DNA of 64,000 nt from the NCBI RefSeq assembly GCF_026914265.1, contig NC_069124.1, positions 60,294,589 to 60,358,588 on the forward strand, written 5' to 3'. This DNA comes from Mya arenaria. Taxonomy: Eukaryota > Mollusca > Bivalvia > Myida > Myidae. Numbering within the stretch: position 1 is the stretch's first letter; each line of letters begins with the position of its first letter. Positions 1-10,500 of this stretch are shown in pieces. The notes under the pieces are model-generated. The model saw only the letters and a list, made by a program, of their open reading frames with translations. It was not told where the DNA came from and ran no database searches. Made by a program: the position numbers and the translations under genes.

Positions 1-890
1 TGCCACACCAAAATTGTCTATAAAACACAACACGTTCGGTATCAGCCACTCCAATATTGTCTATAAAACACAAAACGAGCGATACCTGCCACATCTATAT
101 TTGTCTAGAATTGTTTTCGTTCAATAGCTGTGAAAAGGTTTTCTGAATAATAAAATATTGCGAAATTAATTCTCCTGTGTGCTTTATGAATGCAATTTAG
201 CTAGGATTACGGTGAACATTCATAAAAGCACTTAATAACAATTTAATATACTCTGGAGGACAATTCTTTGAAGTGCAAGCGGAGAAAATATTTTATTCCA
301 TGGAGACGCAATTGTCATATAGAATTTCGATAGACAATGTACTTTCATTCACCCGCCTTTTCAGGTTTCAATCGTGAATTACATGCCTCACGTACCTAGG
401 TTGTTTAAAATGTTTTGCAGTTTAACTTATTTAATCGTCATTTTTAGATAACCTCAGTACTGTTACGTTCACCCCATTGCGCCTATACAATTGTAGATAC
501 ATAGCAATTCCACATTTCCGACAAAAAATGAGTCTTTGTATCAATCTAAAAAATAACAAATACATTGGACTTTTCACGTTGAAAGTGTTACGCCTATATA
601 TATGTACATTTACGCATGAGCCATGTTCATTTTCCTTTTATGCTGTCTGAAATTAAAATAATAATATACTGAGTCTAATGCTAGAGTAAATTTCAATTTA
701 TATCATAACACTTTGAATATATATCAAACAATGTTAGCGCTAAGTTTTCTTTTAATATTTATACATGTACATTTAAACTACCTGGAAATAATATGGATCT
801 TTGGACTTTCTTCTTGATTTGTAACAACCTCCAGTAACCTTCCATACTGACTCAAGTGGCTAAACTGAAAAGAAAATATAACACAAATGG
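1..890. other. AT-rich stretch without a recognisable gene
   Basis: No open frame of note on either strand. Positions 1-110 hold a short imperfect direct repeat in which the string TTGTCTATAAAACACAA occurs twice (near 14 and 56). The rest is ordinary AT-rich sequence. Confidence 0.6.
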
Positions 891-900
891 TATATATATC

Positions 901-1189
901 ATATCGGCATCATGCTGGCTAAATGTCGGCTATTAAAAATATGCCGACATCGGCCCGATGTCGAGCCGTGTTGCACATCCGACATCGGCCCGATGTAAAT
1001 GCCGATGTCGGGCCGATGAAGTGTTCCATATCGGCCCGACGTCGGACCGATATAAAATGCTTGCTGGGATTCATCGGCCCGACATCGGCATTTACATCGG
1101 GCCGATGTCGGATGTGCAACACGGCTCGACATTGGGCCGATGTCGGCATATTTTTAATAGCCGACATTTAGCCAGCATGATGCCGATAT
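901..1189. repeat. Near-perfect foldback element with 120-bp arms
   Basis: The arms 901-1020 and 1070-1189 are reverse complements with one mismatch that I can see, separated by a 49-bp spacer. Both arms are built from the motif GCCGATGTCGGGCCGATG and variants. Because of the symmetry the two strands carry nearly the same open frame, so those frames are not evidence of a gene. A related, shorter and more decayed element lies at 3220-3455. It is probably a non-autonomous foldback transposon or MITE; no target duplication was identified. Confidence 0.85.
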
Positions 1190-2480
1190 CCTTCCTATTT
1201 CGTCCTTATTCTCATACAGCTGGATTGTCATACTCAATGACAACAGAACATGATAGTTAAACACAAGATTTTGTCTTGGTTTATCTTCAGAGAGAAAAAA
1301 TAATAATGCAGAGAAAATCAACGTAACCTTACAGGCATATTATATACTCAAAAATTACTACCTAAGAAAATAAGTTATTTGATGCTATAATTTTTTATTA
1401 TGATTATCATTGCTATAAATATTTAAACAATTGGATTATCACAGAATGTGGATAATACCCCTGAACAGTATTATCAAAATGTACAAGTAATAATACATAG
1501 ACATGCCATATTACACACAGGCTGTTACTGTATAAATAAACAAACAAAATAAGACTTGAAATGAAAGTTATTTCATTGAACAATACTTAAGGTAAAGCTA
1601 CTGCATTAAACATTAAGCGTTTTAAACATAATAATGTTTGTTTGTTTTTTTCATCCCGGTGTTCCAAGGATTCACGCAAATATTTGCGCCTGCCTCATTC
1701 CCCTCCCACCATCTCTGTCCGATGCTGTCTTCATCCAGGCGGCATTTGTCGCTCGTACCTCTGTTGTGAGAAACGACGGAATTTCACGACATCCTCTAGA
1801 AAATTGCATGAACTGTTAATACATAGATGGAGATAAGTCTTTTTCAGGATATGGGTATTTACAAAATGAATTTACAAGGAATTTGGTATTCTTATTTTTT
1901 AATTGGGCTTTTGTTAAATGTGAAATGATTTTTTGTGTGTGTTGTTTGTATAAAATTTGCCTACAACCCTTCGCATATTTCTTGGGGGGATTATATATTG
2001 AACTATGCTTGAAACAAAGTTTAATAGCGGTATATACCTGTAGAGATGGTGCAACTGTTGGGGTATCTTGTAGTAACTGTTGTGATGCCTGCAGAACAGT
2101 CCTGTCATCGCCACTGTCACCTTCAAATGCCTTCGTGGTGTTGTCACTGACATTTATTCATCCTCATCTGATTAAAACACGCTTCCTCGGAAAATGCATC
2201 ACATTTTGTTACAGTTACAAATGCATTAGTCGGTTATCCTGATCATTATCCCCATTCAGGTAAATTTAAAGGTTGGCATACTCAACCTGCTTTTTCTTAA
2301 GTGTGAAATAGCCTAAATGACCTGCTTTTTATTAATACTTTCGATCTTACGTCATGAACAGATGTATTATTAATTAATTTGCTTCACAAAAATATATATA
2401 AATGCACACCATCCTGACAGACTGATTGCAACTAACATATAGTATGAACAAGTTCAATATAAATGGTTACAATTGGGACG
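1190..2480. other. Mostly non-coding; one coding-like stretch on the minus strand
   Basis: Most of this is AT-rich and featureless. Read on the minus strand, 2142 down to 2038 gives an acidic, stop-free stretch of about 35 residues that ends CAG at a plausible donor (gtatat). No clean acceptor joins it in phase to the possible exon at 2492-2587. It may be a further exon of the same unrecognised gene, or 3' UTR. Confidence 0.25.
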
Positions 2481-2491
2481 TAAAGACATAC

Positions 2492-2587
2492 CTCCCCTAT
2501 GATCGCCTTTATTCCTCAATTTCAGAGTCTCAATTTGCAGTTGTCCGCTCTCTGCAACTTCGATCGATCTTTCCACAATATACGATA
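2492..2587 (-). CDS. Possible internal exon of an unrecognised minus-strand gene
   Basis: The stretch is bounded by a strong acceptor (ttatttacag, minus strand, ending at 2588) and a strong donor (gtatgt, starting at 2491). It stays open for 31 codons in one frame. The peptide begins SYIVERSIEVAES and ends KLRNKGDHRG, a charged, probably helical segment of the kind seen at the ends of Myb/SANT-like or MADF-like proteins, but no family is recognised. An upstream donor at about 2933, after a short open segment, has a compatible phase. The gene, its start and its end are unknown. Confidence 0.35.
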
Positions 2588-2589
2588 CT

Positions 2590-4165
2590 GTAAATAACAA
2601 TATGTCAATTATGATTCATAATTAATAACAAAATGTTCTTTTTAAATTCGTCTACAATGGAAGCAGATAAATTAATCGTTCAGACCAACCCAAATCATCA
2701 AAGTAATACTTTGCTTTTGTATGCACATGCTACCTAAATGTAGTTTTTAATCAAACTCATAAAATAACAAAGAGAACTAGTCACGAAAATATATTACACG
2801 AATTCCTTTTCAACTTATTTACTCGAAATAAAAGTATTTATATTACTTTCGAGGATAAAACTATAGATTAACAGAATAGTACTATAATAATTCCTTATAT
2901 TCATGCGCTCAACAACGCTCAAACATAACTTACCATTGATAAATACCAAAAGTATGATTTGACTTGCACCATCTCTTTGAAATGGCACAAATACCACAGT
3001 GAATATAAATCTAAATAATTTCGTAGATTAAAATCAAATAAACATGAACTGAATCTTTTAATTACAGAATTATTACATAATTACAGAAAAATAACCATAT
3101 AAACTTAAATTGGTTTCATTATTTAATGATAATGAATTTAAATATTTATTAATCGCCAGGGGAATGAACTGCTAGTGAAAGTTGAAACATTTGCATTGCT
3201 CTCCCTTGAAGCAATACCGAGTATACATCGGGCCAATATCGGACCGATATTGACATATTTAAAAAATGTTTTTGTCCATAAAAAAACAAAAGCTACTGTT
3301 TATGTTATTATGTTTAAACATTCAAATTTAAATCATATAATATTATTTCACATACAATGTTTCAGTCAATATGCCCATATCGGGCCGATGTCGGGCCGAT
3401 ATGCCGATATTCAGCCGACATCGGCCCGATGTGATCATGTTTGCTGGTATATTTGAATGGTATGAAAATGTGATTTATTTACACAAACATACAGCAGATG
3501 CAAGACTCTAATGTTGGATTAATTGAAGGATAAATATCCATGCTATTCAATTTGCAAGGCCCTCAACGTAAATAGATCAACAGATAGATGGTTTATGGTC
3601 ACTAATTAGTCATGGTATTTATTTTGAGATTAGAGCTTTGTATCAATACAACTAAATACTCATCCAGTTTCTCTAAATATGATAAGATTTTATGGTAAAT
3701 GAAGTTGCATTATGTATACATGTTAAGGATTAAAAAAGGACTTATCTTTAAGACTATGGAAAAATCCCTCGTTGAAAATATTGTAGCTAGAATGTATTGA
3801 TTCATTCCCAGAAGAAAATTAATGTTCCTTTCTATATATTTCAAGAAAAGAAAAGGTTATGTCCGGAATAATACATGATTACTATGGTAAGCCATTCTGC
3901 TTATCAGCAATGTTTACATCTGACCCATCCGAGCCTCGTTCTGGGCACCTCGTGATTTATTCATGAGGTTAATATTAAGAAAGGCCTATTAGGGGTTAAT
4001 GTGTAGCAGAAAGTGACTCACGTGTAGAAATGGAAATTGGAAAAATTGGCTGTTTACAACCCCCCCCCCCCCCCAAAAAAAAAAACCATCCAAGTTTACT
4101 GTTTATTTCAATATAGGAGAAAAAGAGTAATAAAATACGCCCGAAATGCACCATTTTCACTAGAA
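2590..4165. other. Gene-free AT-rich region with a decayed foldback element
   Basis: Positions 3220-3455 carry pieces of the ATCGGGCCGATGTCGG foldback family seen at 901-1189, here with diverged arms around an AT-rich centre. Positions 4061-4085 are a poly-C then poly-A run. Apart from the possible short segment near 2934-2975, I see no exon. Confidence 0.5.
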
Positions 4166-4169
4166 ATTG

Positions 4170-4544
4170 TTAAAGTTGCACTATTATTCAAAATCAATGC
4201 ATACACATGTATATAACAAACATACATTTTGAGTGATAAACCTTGAACTACTTCCTTACAAATGCATTTATGGAAAATATTTATTACTGATTACAAGACT
4301 GTAACCGTGTATTTAAATAGCTGAAAACGCAACAATATTAAATGATTGGTGATTGCTAAAAGATTAATTGTGATATACTATCGTCTCAATAGGTAGAAAT
4401 ACCGTGATTTCTTCACATTTCTTTCTAATTTAACTCGGAATCCTTCATAAAAACCTTGTTTTTTTACATTTATTCATCCTTTTTGTTATTACACAATTAT
4501 ATTAATTATGGTAAATCTTTTTGGGAGTAAGAGTGCGTGTTTAA
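4170..4544 (+). mobile_element. TTAA-flanked MITE, copy 1 of 3
   Basis: This roughly 375-bp element begins TTAAAGTTGCAC and ends GAGTGCGTGTTTAA, with about 20-bp imperfect terminal inverted repeats. It is bounded by TTAA on both sides. It aligns by eye along its whole length with 21323-21670 and 37221-37563. Non-coding and AT-rich. The TTAA boundary resembles the target preference of piggyBac-type transposases, but that assignment is an inference. Confidence 0.75.
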
Positions 4545-5003
4545 AACATTTTTGTGAAACAAAGAACACAATTTAATTGAAAGAAAACACTGTTGTTATA
4601 ATAGTTTGGAACGGACTGAATATTGAACTCACATGTATAACTAGATTTAGATCGTAAACCTACACAAAATGAAGATGAATTTGTTCCATAGAATTTTATA
4701 TAATAAATGGTTATATAATAAATGGTTAAAAAAGGGAATGATTGATTGATTTGCTGGGTTAACACTGTCTATACAGGGGCGTTCCCAGGCTGTTTTGAGG
4801 TATACGCCCTGGGGGAGTTTGGAGGAGGGGTACGGGGGACATCCCCCGGAAAAGAAATGTATTTAGGGGTGCTCACAGAGCGACTTTGAGTAATTATATA
4901 ATAAAAACAAGTAACAAAATTACAGTAAAAAACATTAATTACCAATACGTAAAAAAACTAAAATACATGATTGACACGGGAAAAAAATATTGTCATTTTC
5001 TCT

Positions 5004-6590
5004 CTACGCTTTAAAGATCAATGCAAGCCTGCGACTCTTTCTATTTACAAATGTATCAACAACTTCTTCCACATTGATCTCTTTCTCCTGGTATATGTTC
5101 ATTAACCCGAGACCGCTAATTAAGACGCTCAGTTCCCATGGTGCTCCTCATATATGTTTTTACACGACGCATGGTAGAGCATGACCTCTCCGCGGTCGCC
5201 GTGGACACCACCGGCATCACAATTAGAAGCATCATGCACACTCTGATGCTCGGGTATGACTCTTGCCTAGCCAGATGGAGGCTATCAGACAATTCCACTG
5301 GAGCACCTGGGCGGCCATCTGCAAATGTTGGGTCTGTCCACCAAGTTCGTCACCTTGTACATTCCCTTAGAAAACTCGCCTCGTCAACGTCCAAACTTGA
5401 TTGAACCCCTCCAAATAATTTCCTGCACTGTTCAACGGGTATATTTGTTCTCTGCACCTATGATGAAACAATTGAAATTATGACATAGCTTGTTCTATAG
5501 ATTTCAAGGCATGAAGACAAATAAATTACACCATAAATTGAGTTACTACTTTTAGTTGTCTCAAACATCCGACATACCAATACATTATGTTAGTGGTTTC
5601 AATATCATTTATTTATGATTATTGAACCCTTCTATACAAATCGATCAAGTTGTTATGTTTGTTGAACATCACGAAAACCTATCAGACAAAAACTGCATTG
5701 AACAAATGCAATAAAGGTTAGAGTTGTATTAAAGTTTTTATAGATTCTAACCCGAGATGGTATCAGCCACTGAACCTTAAATCTATCATTGCCCCGTATA
5801 AGCCTGTCGTTGAGCTCCATGATCAAGTGATCGAGGAACTGTACGTACATGTTTACCTTCCAATACTCGGAAATAGTATGTGCTGGAGCATTGGCGCGGT
5901 TTTGCTGACGCCCAACATTCCTGGCCATGGACGGATCAACACCAGCGTCGGCGGCAATGTTCGCGGCCTTGTCGTACAGGGTGTCCCATGTGACATCATC
6001 ACTTTTTTCATTATATAAAAATGTTTAATGTTTTTATTCCTAGACATGTATATGTACAATCGTTTTACAAAGGACAAATATTGAATGTTACCTGACTGAG
6101 TGTGTAATTATTACAATACGGATTTGGAATTGTATTTTTCATGTCCTTACCTGCTTAATATGTAGCTTTAATTACTAATACTTGAAAATAGTCAGAAGCA
6201 CTTTAAAATTATTTGATAATGCCATGATGATTTACCAAATACTTGTTTTATTCACAGACAGCAAAGTGTAACATCTGAGTAGGCTGATAAAGGGTTAGAA
6301 CCGCTACCCCTCCTAAGACACGATGTACCTGTAGCAGCCTTATCACAACCTAAGTGTCGTAAGCAGCTTTAACCAGGTCACAGGTTTTGCTATGCAGTGC
6401 GGTCGACAATGGAACGAGAGTAGAGAGAACGTGTTCTGATGCTACCAGCGACACATTAAAGATGAATTGCATGGCTGATGTTTTATGACCAGATTCCATT
6501 GTATCTCCGTCGTCAGCAAGTTGGTCAAGCGATGTCACCAAAGTTCTAAAATTTGTATTCGTACCCAATTTCATAAACAAGATCTACTAA
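5004..6590 (-). pseudogene. Decayed hAT-superfamily transposase
   Basis: Three blocks in minus-strand order look like the hAT/ZMYM1-like transposase family. 6580-6350 is a segment of the catalytic region. 5928-5750 contains NVGRQQNRANAPAHT and YVQFLDHLI, typical of the region before the C-terminal domain. 5300-5004 is the C-terminal hAT dimerisation domain, with ATAERSCSTMRRVKTYMRST. The frame shifts just after TMGTERLN and continues as GLMNIYQEKEINVEEVVDTF up to a stop at 5004-5006. An in-frame TGA also interrupts the segment near 5356. The reading frame is therefore broken, with AT-rich sequence between blocks. No inverted repeats or target duplications were located. The family call is from recognised motifs. 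Confidence 0.75.
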
Positions 6591-6599
6591 AAATAATGT

Positions 6600-7540
6600 T
6601 CTTGAAATCAATAAATTATGTACAGAACATTAAGAAGTCTCTTAACTGAGGGAAAAGCGTAGTCCTACTAAATAATCGGTTACAGATAGATGACATATTG
6701 ATTTTAAATGAGACTCAAATCTTTTAATTGCACTCGTGCGTCTTGTCGAGGTAAATTCCTGTTTGAAAAATAGCCCAACTTCCTCTTTAGGCAACATTCT
6801 GAAAAATATAAACTAGGAAAGAGAAAAATTCAAAAATTGACCATAGCTATATTATCACAATACAGTAATTTAGTTCTGGCTTTCAAAACTTTAATGTAGA
6901 TATTATTCTTGATGTTTACTACACATTAAACACGCTGTTCGCTGAAGTTCTCTAGCTATATTTAGGTATTACCTCAGCCTCAGGATTGCGAGCTATTCGT
7001 TTAATCATAAAGGGTTAAACTTCAACTTGTGCTACGCTGTGTACAGCGTTAGCCAAAAAACCATATCACAAGCGCTGACTGTCTATAAGATCATAGGATA
7101 ACTTGTGTTTCTATAGTCTAGTTAATGGCAATACTAATGGTACGTGTTATATATTTATATGATTGTCATTGATTAAACTAGGACATGTTGTATTGTTGAT
7201 ATCTTGCCGACTGAATAAATAATTAAATATTAACTTATAGTATAATTGAAAATGATCATTTTTGAAATGCTCTAATATATAAGACTGCCACCCCACACTC
7301 CCGTTCCCCATATGTTGGTACGGGGTGGGGTAAGGGAGCTTTTTAAGTATTTGTTACGCAGCAATAGAATATAAAATGGCAATGGATAACTCCATAAATG
7401 TTCGACGAAATCTTTCAATTAACGAAATTTCAATGATGGTATAGAAGTTTGGTCAGTTCAACGCCGTATTGGTAATGTATATCGTATTAAAGGTAATACT
7501 ACACATGTGTATAATTTCTTAATTTAATGTCGTCTGTACT
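6600..7540. other. Intergenic stretch upstream of the ASB gene
   Basis: AT-rich; no exon or repeat family recognised. The promoter of the downstream ankyrin gene would lie here, but I see no distinct motif. Confidence 0.4.
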
Positions 7541-7559
7541 GTAGTCACGCCAAATACCA

Positions 7560-10500
7560 ATGGAGTTGATGGTTCCCGAGGCGGAGGATGCGGTGATACG
7601 GTTGACGGACCCGTTAACGGAGGCGTCCATACCTGAAGGTGAACCCCAAATTTTCCGCGCCATCCGGTACGCGGCAATTACGGGCAGGTTTCGATATCAA
7701 CACAACATTTAATGGTATGTCAGAATGCACTTCAGTAAAAAAAAACGTTTATCAGAACAGCCTCGTTATAAAAGATGCATAAAGCTGCATTTCCAGAGCA
7801 ACTACAATTCCGGCTTTATCGATTTTCTATGTATCAAGTTCTGTATATATACCTGTCATGTATAACTCAATTAAATCTAGTATGTAAATTCTCTTTCAGG
7901 CGGGTCTTACACGTTGACGGCCAGCACAATGTCCCATCGGATCCGCACGACTCAATACGCCGCCCTCCACCTCGCCGTAATTCACTCCACATACCAGGTA
8001 GCACCACACCCATGCACTACTAGTTTGGTTTAAACTACGTGCGTTTTCTTTTGGTTCGATTGTAAAGACATCATTTAGCTGATATTAACCCCTATCGAGT
8101 ATTTTTCTTGAATGGAAACTAATACACGTGTCCATAGAGAACATTCATTCAAGACACCTTTAGTTAGAGGAGGACACCTATATCAACTTGACATCATCAC
8201 CTCTTGTCCTCTACCACCTCTCCAACCCCTTCCACTAGAACCCATATACCACGTCTAGAAAATGTACTTCTAGGTCACTTATACCACTAGATCATTTATA
8301 CCACTAGATCACCTTTACCACTAGGTCACATATACCACTAGGTCCCTTATACCACTAGATCACCTATACCACTAGGTCACATATACCACTAGGTCACATA
8401 TACCACTAGATCACCCATACCACTAGATCACCTATACCACTAGATCACCTATACCACTAGATCACCCATACCACTAGATCACCTATACCACTAGATCACC
8501 TATACCACTAGATCACCAATACCACTAGATCACCTATACCACTAGATCACCTATACCACTAGATCACCTATACAACTAGATCACCTTTACCACTAGATCA
8601 CCTATACCACTAAATCACCTATACCACTCGATCACCCGTACCACTAGATCACCTATACCACTAGATCACCTTTACCACTAGGTCGACTATACCACTAGAT
8701 CACCCATGCCACTAGGTCACCTATACCTCTAGATCACCTATACCGCTAGATCATCAATACCCCTAGATCACCTATACCACTAGATCACCTATACCACTAA
8801 ATCACCTATACCGCTAGATGACCTATACCACTAGATCATCTATACCACTAGATCACCTATACCACTAGGTCACCTATACCACTAGATCACCTATACCACT
8901 AGGTCACCTATACCACTAGATCATCTACACCCCTAGATCACCTTTACCACTAGATCCCTAATACCACTAGATCCCCTATACCACTAGGTCACCTATGTCA
9001 CTAGACCAGCTATACCACTAGATCACCTATACCACTAGGTCACCTATACCGCTAGATCACCTATACCACTAGGTCATCTTTACCACTTGATATCTTCTAC
9101 CACCCGTACCAGTGGATCACCTATGCTACAAGATTATCGATAGCACTAGATATTATGAGATGACCTATACTTCCTCTTCCATCTCTATCACCTTTACCAC
9201 TAGATCACTTATACCACCTCTACAACATCTTCAATCTCTACTTCCTATACCACTAGATCACCTACAGGCTTTACCTTACCCCTACAACTTCAAAATATGT
9301 ACCGTCTATACCACCTCCACAGCCTAATTAAACTCCTGTACCGCTATACCACGAGACCACTCTTACATAAAATATACATGATATGTACAAATGTCGTTCG
9401 GAACACTCTTGGACATGAAATATATGCCCCACTGACGTGATCATGGTTTGAGGGAAGTATATTAGCAAATTTAGAATGACGACAATTTAAGGTAAATATA
9501 TGACCACGATCGTCTGAAACTTCGTCAAGGGTTATACTTAAGGTATGTTAAACGCACCATCCGTCCGTTCGCCCGGTTTTCCGTGTACGGGCTGTAACTC
9601 TGTGTTCTTTACATAAAGACGACGTGTCGCGTCCAAGACCCATGTCTCTACTTTTAAGGTCAAGGTTACGCTTACAAGGTTTTCATTATGGAATGCCGCG
9701 TATACCGTATAGTTTGGTCGTGTCTGAGCTGTAACTTTGGCTTGCGCAGTGGGATTTTAATATAAATCGACACATCTGTTCGACGCGTAAAGGCGATTTA
9801 TCACGTTCAAAACCCTCAACCCTTTCCCTAAGTTTAAGGTCATACTTTTAGTTTAATTAGTATGGAATGCTGCATATATGCACATAGTTGATTGTGTCCG
9901 AGTGGTAACTTTGTGACACAGGGAGTGATGTTAAACTACTTTGAACATGTGGTGGGTACATACAGATGGCGTCGCTTGCAAGACCAACATCCCTACCTCT
10001 AGGGTCTATGCCAAATTGATGGGTTTATCATTATTGAATGCTGCATAATTGCATACACAGAACAGTGATCCGGGATGTAACTTTGCCATGCACAGAGGGA
10101 ACAAAAGGCACATGTGATCTCTTCATTAAGGTAACATGTTGTATGTAAGACACACGACCCTAGCTCAAAGTTCAATGTCACACTTAGAACTAAATAATTA
10201 TGGAATGCTGTAAATAAGCACATAGAGTATAGTTGGTCGTGTCCAGGCTATAATGTTTTCATGTGGAAAGGTATTTTTATAATTATATCCTGGCGCATAT
10301 GTTCGGTACATAAAGAAGTGGAGCGTGCAAGAACCACATCCCTACGTCAAAGATCAAGGTAAAACTTCGTGTTAAATCATTATACAATGCTGCATAATTA
10401 TATGAATGTACAGTATCGTTGGCCGTTACCTGTCTGTGGCTTTGTCATGCACAAAGGGATTTTAAAATTAATCAGTGGCACGTGTGTTCGGCGCATAAAG

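Noticed and set aside
899..1260. Overlapping open frames with the same peptide on both strands
   Set aside because: This is the expected result of a near-perfect palindrome, not two genes.
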